64,000 nucleotides of DNA, taken from NCBI GenBank assembly GCA_022478985.1, contig JAKSZP010014525.1, forward strand, positions 124,001 through 188,000, given 5' to 3'. This document shows positions 23,426 to 34,737 of this stretch, piece by piece. The position numbers and the translations under genes were made by a program. Below the pieces are notes generated by a model, which worked only from the letters and a program-made list of their open reading frames with translations, did no database searches and was not told the DNA's origin. How positions within the stretch are numbered: position 1 is the first letter of the stretch; each line of letters opens with the position of its first letter. The stretch comes from Massospora cicadina. Its lineage: Eukaryota > Entomophthoromycota > Entomophthoromycetes > Entomophthorales > Entomophthoraceae.

Positions 23426-24160
23426 ATGGGGGAAGCCTTTACTTTAGGAACATTGAACATCGCCAGACTCAAGGCCTTGCCGTCCTGGGCTAGGAAACTG
23501 AGTCTTTTACAACAAAATTTACCTGTGGATATCCTGGCCATTCAGGAGTCCCACTGTCCGCGCGTTTCTGAGGACACATGGAAAACCATGCTCCTCCCTT
23601 CCCTCTCCTTCTAGTCTGAGCACTGTAGGGTGCTAGTTCAAAAGAACAATAATTCTAAATTTTTAACGTCTGAATCATTCCTTAGTGGCCACGTCCTCGT
23701 TGTCAATTTTTTGTTGCCTGACGAAGTGCATGTTATTGTCAACATTTATGCCCTGACCTGTGCATGAGAACGTCAGGAATTTTTCTCATTGGTAAATTCC
23801 ATTCAGTTGCCCCTGACCCTCTTGTCATTGGTGACATGAACTGTTGGTTGAAACCATCCACTGACTGCTGGCCTTTCTCATCTTCACTGCCACAGGGACA
23901 TATTGAACTCCGCGTCCTCAAGGCCACCCTAGGGTTGGTCAATACTTTGCCATGTCATGCTCCACTACTTGCAAACATGTCGCGATCCCATGTCCACAAT
24001 GGCCAGTTAAGGTCCATGTCCTGCATTGACCTTATCCTCACACTGTTGAGATTTCATACCTGAATTTCCCATTTCACCACAATGAAGATCAATTTCTCTG
24101 ACCACAGGATGGTTTCAATATCCTTCCATTTATCCAACCCAGCAGCTCGGGCTCCAAGTT
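23426..24160 (+). pseudogene. LINE-1a endonuclease domain remnant
   Basis: The translation begins FTLGTLNIARLKALP and contains ILAIQESHCP (catalytic Glu), VIGDMNCWLKPS (GDxN motif, about 23,825-23,855), RSMSCIDLIL, and NFSDHRMVSISF (SDH motif, about 24,088-24,120). All the APE-type catalytic motifs I can see are intact, unlike those of LINE-2, LINE-3 and LINE-4, but stops and a frameshift (after 23,612 and near 23,765) split the domain. The intact residues suggest a relatively late loss of function. Confidence 0.85.
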
Positions 24161-25625
24161 GGTGCAAACTTTGCCCAGCCAAAATTGCATCACCGAGTTT
24201 TTACTCATGGATGGAATATGTGACCATAGCTCCGGAGTTTATTGCACCATTTTTGCTGACCCAATTTCCACTTGGTCTGCCTTCAAAATGGACACAATCT
24301 GCCAGGCTCGCCACCTTTCCTCCCAACACTCACAATCCACCTCGGCAGTTATGTGCGCTCTGGCAGAGTTGTCCCACCTGGAGTCCAACGTCCCTGCCAC
24401 GGGCTAAAGCCCTGCTTGGGGTCGCAAGTGGGTGGAAGCAGTCACCCAACTTAACGCTCTTGAGAGACAACACAAGCATTGGGTTTGTGTTCAGTACAAG
24501 AGCTAAAGACATCACAGCAGGCGGCATATGCTCCACTTACTTTTTCCAAAAATTCTTTGCACCGCACCAGAGCTTTACCTGTACACAGGTGCAAAGGCCA
24601 GACAATTCCGTAGTGGATACGCCAGCCAAAGTGGTGATTGAGATACAAAACTATTACTCTGAATTGTACCAATCTAATTCAATTACGCCAGATGAAATGG
24701 TAAGTTTCTTGATAGTGCACACATCCATACCGTTTCCCATTTCCTGGAGTTGCTGAATTTGATTACTTTGGATGAACTCTGTTCTGCCGTCTGCGGTGCA
24801 CCATATAGGAAATGCCCAGGACCTGATGGCATTCCTTATGAGTTTTATAAGAAGTATTTCAAATATTTATCCCCACTGTTGCTTACCTCTCTTAACCAGG
24901 CCTTTTGGAAACGCGCCTCCTACCAGGAGGGCAAGAGGCCTACACCATTACGCTATTCAAAAAAGGGGATAAGCTAGACTTGGTCTTTTGGCGCCCCATT
25001 TCTCTAACCAACAGTGATACTAAATTTTTTACTAAAATCATGGCTAACTATCTAGAGATTGTTGCCTTGCTATCAACTTCCCAGAACAATTTGGTTTTAT
25101 ACTCAGAAGGTTGATTTGGGACTTCATACACACCATGGCCAACGCCTGTCAGTCCACGGCCTCTGGTGCACTAGTATCTTTAGACCAACAGAAGGCCTAT
25201 GAAAGAGTTAACTGAAATTACCTCAGGGCCTGCCTCCACCAATTCTGCATACCCCCTCGCTCCATCAATTGGGTGATGCTGCTGATGAATCCACCACAAT
25301 GGCTGTGCATGGCCCTGGCTTTCTCACGGAAGTTGTTCGCCCTCAAAGGGCCTACGCCAAGGGACCCTCTCATCCCACTCTTATATACTTCAGCCTTGAC
25401 CCACTTTTTCAAAACGTGAATTTTCGCCTTATGGGGGTCCATGCGCAAGGCCAAGCCCCGGTCAAAATGTTGGCATTTGCTGATGACTATGTAGTTGGGG
25501 TGTCTAACAATCAAGATGCACGCACGCTTAAAGCTCTTATCCAGGTTTACTCCAGGGTAAGTAATGCTGCACTCAAAGCCTCCAAAACTGAAATCATTCT
25601 CCTTGGTCGAAATCAAGCCTGCTAG
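24161..25625 (+). pseudogene. LINE-1a linker and reverse transcriptase remnant
   Basis: A 224-codon open stretch (24,082-24,756) carries the pre-RT linker, including ICSTYFFQKFFAP and IQNYYSELYQSN. RT follows: GPDGIPYEFYKKYFKY (24,820-24,870), ETRLLPGGQEAYTITLFKKG in another frame, RPISLTNSDTKFFTKI (24,990-25,040), SLDQQKAYERV (25,178-25,210), and the intact catalytic FADD at 25,475-25,486 inside KMLAFADDYVVGVSNN. ALKASKTEIILLG marks the end of the palm. Three or more frameshifts prevent translation of a whole enzyme. Confidence 0.9.
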
Positions 25626-27171
25626 GCCTCAGCGCCCTGTTTCTGATCCGCCCCATCAGCTAGCACACGCGTTGGCTTACCCTGCCCACCCCACACCTCC
25701 CCACTTGTGCTCCCCTTTGTGCCAAGCCCCACCGTTGGCCCAGTCCGCCATTTGGGGGTGTGGTTGGAGGCAGGCGGGTACGCCTCAACGGTGATGAAAA
25801 ACCATATTCTGGACAACGTGACGAAATGCATAGCCTCCCTCAGAGCCTGTCCTACTTCCCTTACCGGTAGGGTTGTACTAGCCAACTCTATGATCCTCTC
25901 CAAAGTTTGGTTTGGCCCACGTCGAACTTTCTCCCCAAGTCTCTTCAAATCACTGTATGCCCTTCTCCAAGGGTGGCTTTGGTTGGGCCGCCCACCGCCA
26001 GTGCGACTGGAGGTCATGTTTGGCCCTCGCCATAGTGGACGTATGGGCCTGCTCAACTTTGAGGCCCATGGTGCCAAAATCCTGGGCACCTGGATTGCTG
26101 CCATAACCAGCCCTACAGTTTCAGCCCAACACTGGCCCCGCGCGGCCCTCTCCAACTTCTCCTGCGCCCTGGGCCTCATTAACCCGTCCCATCCACACTC
26201 TTTGTGAAATATCTGGCTTCCCATCCTTTGGCAGCAGGTCCACATGGGACAACTCCCACTTTAAACAAATCCTCCTCTCCATGTGGAGCGCTGAGTGGAA
26301 GATTCGTATTTGTGGGCACACAGCCCAGAGGGGGCGCCCCTCTCCTTAGTTCACCCAGGAGGTACAGGGACTACCAATTCTGAACGGTTTGATACCCGCG
26401 AGGCCCCATACCTTGTCCAAGGTGGACTACCTGGACATGATGGACATCCCCTATCCCCTTTGATACCCAGAAAGCCATTTGGAAGTACGCCCACCACCCT
26501 CTTCTGCAGCCTCATATCCATTCCCATGTGTGGCGCTGCTTGGGATGGGTGTACCATACTGCCAAACGCTCTAACGCTTTACACTCATCCTGTGTTGTGT
26601 GTGGCCAGTACGTAACTCTGTTTCACCGCCTGAAAAAGTACCCTCCCATCTAAAGTGATATGGCATGAGGTACAACGTCTGCTTTGCCAGGATCAGGCAC
26701 AGCCCTTTAATCTGTCTAGGGACATGTTTGCTTTATCAATGACCTCCCCTCTTCTACCCTCCCTCCATGCTTTAGTGGTTGCAATCAGCATGTGAACTGT
26801 TCACACGATTGTCTTGGATGCCATCTCAGGCTCCACCCCCACCCTCTGATAGGCGGTCCGCCAGTTCTGGTTGCACTTAGTGGAGCACTTTCAAGCGTAG
26901 ATGTTTGGATACCTCCCACCACGTCACCAACAGTTGGTCTCCCCCTGGTTTCTCATTTTGGTTCATCAACTCAGACCCCTTCCTACACACATGCTCAATA
27001 ACGTCGCCTGCCCCTATACACGTGATCCCCCTCCCAGTAGTGGCATTCCCGCTGGCAACATGAGACAGCATTAGCTTCTCTGAGGTGCCCTCCTATTACA
27101 TAAGCTTCGTCTTCTTTGATGTCTAATCTGAAGTGTCCGTCCCCTGGTCAGCTTTCCCCAAAGTAAATAAT
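25626..27171 (+). pseudogene. LINE-1a thumb, C-terminal finger and 3' end
   Basis: A 166-codon open stretch (25,707-26,207) carries RHLGVWLEAGGYASTVM, GRVVLANSMILSKVW and MGLLNFEAHGAKILGTWI, a block shared by all LINE copies here. The finger near 26,591 reads CVVCGQYVTLFHRLKKY, with the last Cys replaced by Tyr. The 3' end carries the family terminus TCCCCTGGTCAGCTTTCCCC (27,139-27,158) and a short A/T-rich tail. The same terminus closes the B2 half-LINEs and the SINE at 45,874. Confidence 0.85.
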
Positions 27172-27186
27172 ATATGACACCTCAGC

Positions 27187-28880
27187 TAACAGCCTAGGAA
27201 CACATATCAGAAGGGCTGAAGCTTTGAGGAAACTTTGGTCTGGCACCCACTTTAGCTGGCGTACCATACCAGACAGCATTGGGGTGTGAATATCAGTGAC
27301 ATGGGGCATAAGGAGGTCTAGTGTGGATTTTCTTCATTTATGATGCTAGTGGTGTCTATCGCCTCCCCATATTGAGCAAGTTGATGCTCAGCAAAAGTGA
27401 TGAGCTGGCATACAAGTAAAAGATATTATGCGCCGGTGGGTTTAGGGTAATTGGGGTTGAAAAGAGAAATTTTCATCATCTTGATGCATGAGTGGCTTGC
27501 ACCAAAAGTGAGATCCTCAATTTCATATTTTGCATCTTCCTCAAAATCATGAGGTAAATTGGGGATAGGAATACCTTCCACCAGGGGTTCCATTGACCCA
27601 TGGAGTTGCTGGCAGAGTAGTGTGTTGGCAGGAACTGAAACGGCTTTGACTGTCATATTATCTATATTTTTATAAATAGGATAACCGTTTTAGGACGAAA
27701 ATGGTGGGAGCATGATTTGGGAGGATCAACATAAACTCCTCCAATGTAAAATCTGGTTTAACGTTATATGACCCATCATTTTTGTCAATCCAATTGAGGC
27801 ACAAAAAGGATTCAACTCAGCTAGCGCTGGCCCAGCCACCAGAATTGGCAATTTGGCTGCACCTGATTGGCCATAAACTGTTGACCATATCAGCTCAGCT
27901 GAAACTGTTTCAGCCATCAGCTCAGGTTGGCGTAAATTAAACTGAATTTTTAAAAAAAATTTAATTTTGATTGGCTGAGGCTTTGGAATCCATGCCACAA
28001 CTTGCAAAGAATCGGGAGCGGGAGAATCAAGCCCCAATTGAAAAATTTGAGCGTAGCACTAGCTGAGCTGACGCTGGAGGGGGAGCGGCAGAGGTGGAAG
28101 CTATAAGGCACTTGCGCTTTAAGTGATTAAGCTCAAAGCACAAGGGGCAAATGGCGCAGCTGTCCTTGATGTGCACCTAGAATGGGTGATCAGGGGTGGA
28201 TCTGATCACCATGTGAGGGGGAATTGCAAGATGGGTGTCTAGATGGAATAGGTGGATCATTGCAAAGGCGCGCGGACCTGCCAAATGCTCAACTCCATTT
28301 GGAACCACGAATTGCAGCATGGGGTCTGCAATGTAAATAGCCAAACCCTCCATGAGCTCATGGAGGAGGCGTTCAGGGTAAAGGTGGGGGGCAAACCAGC
28401 AAACTGGACCACCAAAGTGGCCTCATCTGGGAGCTGGGTGTAAATGGTAGGAAGGGGAATATTTCTAAAAATTAATGGCAGCTTAGATGTAACTGTTGCA
28501 TCAACATCAGAATAAAAGCTGTGATCAAAATACCCCTTGAAGGGGTAAAAACAAAAAGCCAGCAGATTTATACACCACTGTAGCCATCTCAATGATGGCC
28601 ATACTTGCATATAGGAAAAGATTCCTATATTTGACCTGGAAGTCAAAACACAAATTGCTCTGTGGGAGCACCAAAGGGCTCTGGAGCACCTCTTGGGAGA
28701 TTGAGAGGTGGTGGGCCAAGCCCTGAGGGGGGACATAACGCCTGGTAGCATTTGGAGGGCTAGCAGAGCCATCCTGGGCATGCTTCAGCAGTGGTCAAAC
28801 ACACCAGCAGGCGGCGCACCACCACCCCATGCCGGGTCAAAGGGCATCAAATTTATTGAGATTTTAATATTTTTGCTCAT
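27187..28880 (-). pseudogene. B1a gag/ORF1-like gene remnant
   Basis: Probable start ATG at 28,880 (MSKNIKIS.., conserved as MSKILKLP in B1c). A 174-codon open part covers an N-terminal domain (CFYPFKGYFDHSFYSDVDATV) and an RRM-like block (YTQLPDEATLVVQFAGLPP). The knuckle CPLCFELNHLKRKC lies at 28,149-28,108 (CX2CX4HX4C, intact). After frameshifts come a 103-codon stretch (28,037-27,726) and a C-terminal part with SMEPLVEGIPIPNLPHDF (27,656-27,426) and AEHQLAQY near 27,390. No enzyme domain is present. Function inferred: RNA-binding ORF1-type protein. Confidence 0.8.
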
Positions 28881-28968
28881 TTGAGCGGCCATGTTTTATA
28901 TTTTTTAACTTCAAATTTGGCTTTGATTATAGCTATCAATTGAAAGAAAGTCATAGGTCCAAGTGTCT

Positions 28969-29650
28969 CTGTTTAAACCATGCAAAATTAAACGCTGGAT
29001 ATTGTGCGTCCAGATATCTAATTACAGTGACAGCCTTTTTCCAATCACTTCATCAGATCATTGTCATTTAAATAATATAAAGAATGGAGGGGCATTATTT
29101 TTAAGAGATATGAGTTTGTTTGTATTGGGACAAATTTTCTCAGTTACAACTCTATCTTCTGTAGTATGTGGGTTTCATCTTATATCTCTTGTAGCCAAGG
29201 GAGTATTCTCCAGAGTTACTGTTGTTATGGCTGCAAATGACTAAGAAAGTTTCTTGCAGCTAAAAATCCTCCTACATTACTTTTCTCATCTGATGATTTG
29301 TTATCACACAACTCAGTCTTCAGTTGGGAACATGTACATTTGTGTTTATCCACTTCAAGTAAAATCTGGGTCAACTCCCTTCCTTGTTGATGAGTTCTCC
29401 CAACTTCAATTTTAAATCTCACCTTCACCATCAATAAGTCCTGATAAAATTTAATTTTTTCTCTCCAATTTGGAAATCCTCCCATATAACTCATATTATT
29501 TCTTGCTACAAGCTCCAATTTTCTCTTTTAATTTAGCTACTCTTACTCAACTTTCAATATATCAGCCTGTGTTGCTAACATTAAAGTACTCTAATTAACA
29601 CTCTCCATTTTTTATAATATTTGAAAAAATTCATTCTTGACAGATAACAT
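28969..29650 (-). pseudogene. Gypsy-2 gag N-terminal part
   Basis: Continues the Gypsy-2 gag frame from 21,781 once B1a is removed. A 97-codon open stretch (29,518-29,225) is charged with spaced Leu/Ile (NWREKIKFYQDLLMVKVRF, ELTQILLEVDKHK), consistent with a coiled coil or helical gag domain. Near 28,985-29,060 the translation reads WTHNIQRLILHGL. Assigned to gag mainly by position; family motifs are weak. Confidence 0.45.
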
Positions 29651-30636
29651 GTTGCTTATACTTTTAATAAACTCAACTATAAAAATTCCCTGTAGTGAGC
29701 ACCATTTTAACAAACTTTCTAGTTTGCTACACAGGTTCTGAATTTGATATAAAATCTAGAAGGATGCTAATTATAAGCAGACAGTTAGCCTGCCAATTCT
29801 TTTCTATAAGCGGTTCCAATGTTACTCAGGTATAATCTTACTGAATTCATGAGTGAATAGATAATGATAATTGATCCTCGCAACTTCTTCAATAGAAAAA
29901 AATTCATAATAAATATTTATAAATTAACAATCCATAATCTGCCGTTTTTAATTTAAAAAAGAGTTTTAAATAAGGAAGTCAGAGCTCAAACATTCAGTAG
30001 ATGGCTTAATTTATAACATTCATTACAATATTCTTACTTAAAGAAATTATATCAACAATGAATTAACTCTTTAGCTATACATTCATCTGATCAATGTTCA
30101 TTATTAACTTGACTATAATCCTTCCTAGGTCAGTTTCTGAAGTAAAGCGTCCCATCTTTTTTAGCCAGCTACAGTAGATTAACTAATATGAGCTAATGAC
30201 CATACTTAAATAATGAAGCAATACCTTTTTATGGTAGGTCATTTCACACAGACTAATTTACTAGTTACTTCCAAGACAAGCGCTATAAACACTTCAGTAA
30301 CTTCACCCTTTATTATCCAGTTGTTGGTCTTCTCCCTATGTAAGATGGAATCTTTTTCCCGATGAGAAGATCAACCAATACCAATATATGGGACTTTATT
30401 TTCAAGATGTCTAAATGGTCCCATAAGTCCCAAATTAAGGTTCAATTCTATTTCAACTTTTTATACTTTGTATTTCAGGTATTAATTAAAGCACACTGAA
30501 TTTTTTATTAAGCATTGTATCTTTTCCATTACCTTACCTGAACCTAAAACCTTTCTGAATCTGCTGATTTATCCTAAAAAGTTTTACCATTTGATGATCT
30601 TCTGAATTTGATACCTTAATCAAAAAACAATGTACA
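29651..30636. other. AT-rich spacer, no gene recognised
   Basis: About 1 kb of AT-rich sequence with no open frame of note. It probably contains the 5' end or LTR of Gypsy-2, but I found no matching second LTR, TG..CA boundary or primer site. Confidence 0.4.
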
Positions 30637-30651
30637 CCAAAAACCTTTCCT

Positions 30652-32552
30652 GAATTTATTTGAGGTAAGCTGACCAGGAGATGTACATTACCAATACAAA
30701 ATAATGGCCAAAAACCCTAAATGAGTGGCGAGATGCCAAATCAAAAAAACCAACCAGGTGTAGCAGTTGTGAATTTGCTTATCCCACGATGGTGGAGGGG
30801 GAGAGGGAGGGGGTACTAGAATGATTATCAATTTCTTCTTCACAAATGAAGAGATGGATTAAAGATGAGAGTAAAGGGGTTTGGGCATTCACGGGATGTG
30901 AGTCAAGGAAAAATAGAAAAGGGTTAAGCTGTTTGTTAACAAGCTGGCCAGGAGCACAGCCTCCAGGAATTTTGCAACATGGTGTTCAGCTTGTATGCAT
31001 GCATTGGGAAGCTGGGAAAATTTAGTTATATTGGCTCTGGTGATGCACGCGGTGAGGAAATTCTGACATTTCAACAACTCGACTGACAGAAGAGGTGGCA
31101 GTTTCCCTTAATCGTTCAATTTCCACCTTTGCAACCTCAGGGAGATTGGCAGGGTAACTGATTATTATAGCCCATCATTAAATTGAGTGACAGATAGTGC
31201 CATGGCTTCATGGAGATGGCGGCTATCAGGAGAGGCCACGGCGGCCTTGGCAAGTTGATGGTCACTCAAGAATGGTGTAGCGGTGGGTTTGGGGACAAAT
31301 TTCTTGGGTGGGAATGGGGCATCGAAATCTGAAGGTAGATATGGCTCCAAATTAATTGGAAATTCAGGAGGTGGTACAATTTCCCCAAATTCAGTTATTT
31401 CATCCAATAAGTCCCAGGAATTTTGGTTGAGTGTGATTGATTCAGAGAAACGTGGTTTTGGTTGGGTAAGTTTTGGGACGTTAAATTGGTTGGATTGAAT
31501 ATGGGTCCAAACCTGCTCCTGATTGGGTATATTGTGAGAAATTAAGCCAGAATGGGCTTTGGTTGCAAAAGTTTTGTTGAATTTTAAGCGTTCATCTGGA
31601 GGGGGTGGGGGCAGCCAAAATCCCCACTCAAACGCTGTTTGTGCATCCTCATGTATGAGCATAGCGGATTCCGCTTGTCTTGAATTGTAGGTGCAGTTTT
31701 TCTTAGAATGATCCAACCACATGGCAGAAGGGGCAAATGGTGCGGCCGTTGTCAATATGAGCCTAAAAAGTGATTTGGTGCAGATGGGATATGGGCACGA
31801 GGTGGGATGTTCTGGGTATCATTGGCTGGTGGGGGGTAATGGTGGCCATTGCCCATGGTGCTGCTAACCGTTCAGCTCCGCTTGGGATCAGGAAGTAGAA
31901 GATGGGGATTGTACCATATTTTGGAATGCCCCATCATCAATTCTTCATAATTTGCTTGAGGGGGAAGGTGTGAAGGAAGGTTTGCAAAGGTCACCATCAT
32001 TGTGGTGTCACTAGGGAGGCGTGTATGGGTTGTGGTAGTAGGTGTGTTTTTATATATCAAGGGCGTAGTTGCTGCAGCAGTGGCTTCCTCTTTAGTGGGA
32101 AAACCAAATATTAAAATAGCCATATAAGGGCAGAAGTCAAAAAATCCCGCTATGAAAATGTGGACGTTGCCAGCTCAATTATTGCTTTGTCAGCATATGG
32201 GAAGAGATGCCCATATTTGACTTGGAGACAAAAGTGAATATTGGATCAGGGTAGGGCAAGTGGGTGTGGGCGGGTTGGGTGGACTTACACTAAGTGTAAT
32301 AATAAGTCCCTTGGGGGGACAAATTGGCCTGATGCATTAGGCAGACTGGATGAGCCAGTTTTCACATGTTTGCCTGTTGGGCGGAAAATGCTAGCAGGTG
32401 GAGCGCTGCTGCCCCATGCTTGGGCAGCAGGTGGCGGATCTGCTGGCATAAAATTATAACTGATATGGTAGAGGTAGTGATGGAAAATTTAACGGATGCT
32501 TTAATAAATAAATTCACTCAAAAGTGATGTTGAGAGGAAAGAAAAGCTTTCC
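30652..32552 (-). mobile_element. B2a, half-LINE (ORF1-only)
   Basis: A 1.9-kb minus-strand element flanked by a 15-bp TSD with one mismatch (CCAAAAACCTTTCCT at 30,637-30,651; CCAAAAACCTTTTCT at 32,553-32,567). Its 3' end reads CTCCTGGTCAGCTTACCTCA then AATAAATTCAG, the LINE-1/B2 tail type. It encodes only an ORF1-like protein. There is no RT or endonuclease, and the length matches the other B elements, so it is a defined non-autonomous family and not a random deletion of a LINE. Confidence 0.88.
31165..31755 (-). pseudogene. B2a ORF1-like protein, knuckle to C-terminal domain
   Basis: A 196-codon open stretch holding the second half of the protein: a knuckle remnant and polar linker (LPPPPPDERLKFNKTF), a region rich in Asn/Gln/Pro, then the C-terminal block FDAPFPPKKFVPKPTATPF followed by LSDHQLAKAAVASPDS (near 31,290-31,235). 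The same block occurs in B2b and B2c. A further conserved segment, AEHHVAKFLEAVLLASL (31,000-30,945), follows in another frame. The N-terminal half (32,450-31,760) is broken: MPADPPPAAQAWGSS at the start near 32,445 and a TRLPSDTTMMVTFANLPSHL RRM-like piece (32,030-31,965). Confidence 0.75.
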
Positions 32553-32567
32553 CAAAAACCTTTTCTC

Positions 32568-34737
32568 TCCACCACACCTTCAAAGGAATCTCCTTACTCA
32601 GCTCAATTCCAATTCTCTACCAAAGTTTACGTCACATAATTTTATATATATTCAGATGTTGCTATGAATATGACCAGAAAATTAAAAAGATCAGTTGACC
32701 TTCCAGGTGAACGAGATGAGGAACAAACCACTTAGGTATCCAGAATGTTCTATTAATCACTCCTTGCAAGTCTCAGTGAATCTTGATTTCTTTTTTACTT
32801 TTAGAAGTACTATAGATAGTAATGTCTTACAAAAAAAGGTACTTTTTCAACAAAATATATCAAATATCTAATTTTTTATCATAGTTCATATTCTATTCCA
32901 ATGAATGAGGACTCATCCAAAGTCACACATTATAAAGCTCTTCCCTCAGAATCTCGCACTCCCAGTAATTCCCCCTGGCAGCTTGAGATTGCTGTTCTAC
33001 TCAATTGATACAAATATGGAATTCAGTTGTTAATTAATACACTGACAACCAAATTGACTGAACATTATAGGGATCATTCCCAACAAACCATTAATGTGAG
33101 TTACATCAGAAGTGATCCTGCTAATAACACACTACTAATGATTTATTGGAGAGTAGCTTTTGACGTTATTTATTGATATTAGTAACCTTAATATCCGTCA
33201 AAGTTATTTTTTCATAAGCCTACCAAAATAGGGTAAGACAGAATGTAAAAATATCGGAAAAATATGCTTATAAAAAATTCTAACACAGGACAGTCTGTAA
33301 TTAAATAAAGTTAGCCTTGGGCTTCATGTGGCTTGTTTCATGTATACTTAAAGACAATAACATTTTTTAGCGGCAGTTAAGAAACTATAATAAGGATTGT
33401 CCTTATAAGTTCTTAAAAGTGTAAGTCTTTGCTACAGACACTTATAGTATTTTCATATGTTTTCAAAGTCTGCCAAAGATAGTATTTTAATTCACTTATT
33501 CTTTATTTTTTAGGAGTGGTAAGAAATGAATTAATAAGTATTTTATGTTTCAGGAGCGCAGAAATATAGATACTATACATTCCACTCTAGATGTGGCTTT
33601 ATTAATAAAAGAACTTGAGAAGTCACATATCCCTCATCCAGGGGGACTGTGGTATACTTACAAACATTTATGGATTAGATTGTCTCTCCATGTATGGTTA
33701 ACCTTATGTTTTAAATACATATCCCTCATCCTATATATACTGGATCAAAAAGCATCCCACTAAATACTTTCCATAAAATAAGCAATACATAACAGATATC
33801 AAACCTATAGAAACTTTCTCTATTACTGACATGAGCTCACCAAAACCTCATGGCGTATAATCATTTATCATTATGTTAAAAAATGTATGCTATCTTTCAT
33901 GCTTAACAGAAACTAGACTATTGACTACTATAGTAATTGAATCTTAATATCTTTATAAGATATATTTTAACAACTAAAGTCTTCATTCCAATAGTTTTAT
34001 ATACTTTCTGAACGTGACTAAATAAATTACCTAGTATTCTTTATCTTATATTTTGAGTTTATGCATCCAAATGCGTCAAAATCAGATGGAATTCATTTTC
34101 AGTACTCTAAATTCATTTGAGCCATATAGATTAAGTAATTTAATTAGTTTACAAAAATATGAATTTGCAAGTATTTAGTAATTATTTTAATTATTAAACT
34201 TAAACATCCTGCCTTGGGCCTTCAGGAATGATAAAGTGCTTACATCTTATAAAGCATGTGTACAATTGACTTAGCTCTCAAAAGAATTCCATAATTTTTA
34301 TAAATAATGTCTTTCCTATGCCTGATCAAATCTGAAAAGATTATAAGAATCCCTAAACTTAAAATAAATAATTCTGTAACCTTCTAAAAATTTGCTTTAC
34401 ATTCTCAGTCAAAAGAATACCTTTATCACTTTTATTAGTGACTTAAGTCATAATAAAAAAATATTCAAGGTGGGTCAGCCTTAGGACAAATATACCACAC
34501 TGAGAATTTTTCTAGCTAGTACATGTTTCCAAATCGAAACCTGCACTAGGGTGGAAGCAGTTTTACCTGCCAGGCTAACCACACTTTTAGTAGGATTTAT
34601 GTCATTATAAAAACGCAAATTTTTTTCCTATAGATGATAACCTTATTAGAGAAAATGGAGCATCTCTTTATTGCCTGGGTGTTCTCTCATTTTTGACTTC
34701 TCAGAAAATAATTGAGGATAAGGGCCACCAGTACTCC
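32568..34737. other. AT-rich region without recognised genes
   Basis: About 2.2 kb, roughly two-thirds A+T, with only short open frames (for example 72 codons at 33,545-33,763) that show no motif and no repeat partner I could find in the window. It may be host intergenic DNA or a very old LTR element. It is the largest stretch between the inverted-repeat arms with no identified element. Confidence 0.5.

Larger units (their letters stand above)
21919..27171 (+). mobile_element. LINE-1a, full-length LINE nested in B1a
   Basis: A 5,253-bp plus-strand LINE flanked by a 15-bp TSD with one mismatch (ATATGGCACCTCAGC at 21,904-21,918; ATATGACACCTCAGC at 27,172-27,186). It starts ACTTTTCTCTCTCGTTG and ends CCCCTGGTCAGCTTTCCCC then AAAGTAAATA. 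Order: ORF1 with CCHC, APE-type endonuclease, linker, RT with FADD, C-terminal finger. Endonuclease and RT motifs are kept better than in LINE-2, but frameshifts and stops remain in every domain. Most of it forms the left arm of the large inverted repeat. Confidence 0.93.
22045..27798 (+). repeat. Left arm of a large near-identical inverted repeat
   Basis: This segment is the reverse complement of about 37,886-43,640. Positions in the two arms sum to 65,682-65,684 throughout, so only tiny indels separate them, and differences are rare (roughly 1 in 100 or fewer by eye). Identity drops sharply outside: at 27,799 inside B1 (to about 80%) and near 22,045 inside the LINE 5' end (to about 92% over the last 130 bp). 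Outside the tract the sequences are still homologous, so this is a homogenised tract rather than a simple duplication. Confidence 0.88.
21799..28951 (-). mobile_element. B1a, half-LINE (ORF1-only) carrying LINE-1a
   Basis: Flanked by a perfect 17-bp TSD, CATAGGTCCAAGTGTCT, at 21,782-21,798 and 28,952-28,968. It reads on the minus strand from 28,951 (ACTTTCTTTCAATTGAT) to a 3' end ..GGTTGGGCACCACTAGTGCT then A's. With LINE-1a and its extra TSD removed the element is about 1,885 bp, nearly the same as B1b (1,886 bp). It encodes only a gag/ORF1-like protein with one CCHC knuckle; no endonuclease or RT sequence belongs to it. It lies in the gag region of Gypsy-2. Confidence 0.9.
12972..29650 (-). 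mobile_element. Gypsy-2, minus-strand Ty3/gypsy broken by LINE-3 and by B1a/LINE-1a
   Basis: Read on the minus strand, gag remnants (about 29,650-28,969 and 21,781-20,900) lead through a zinc knuckle (21,331-21,290) to protease/RT sequence (19,995-19,846 and 13,829-13,000). LINE-3 sits in the RT region and B1a sits in gag, each flanked by TSDs whose removal restores continuity. The left end is cut by the Gypsy-1 LTR at about 12,971, so RNase H is nearly absent and integrase is missing here. I could not place its LTRs; the right boundary is a guess. Confidence 0.65.

Noticed and set aside
25622..26245. 207-codon minus-strand frame, mirrored at 39,438-40,061
   Set aside because: Antisense shadow of the LINE-1 thumb and C-terminal region; its mirrored copy is due to the inverted repeat, not to selection.
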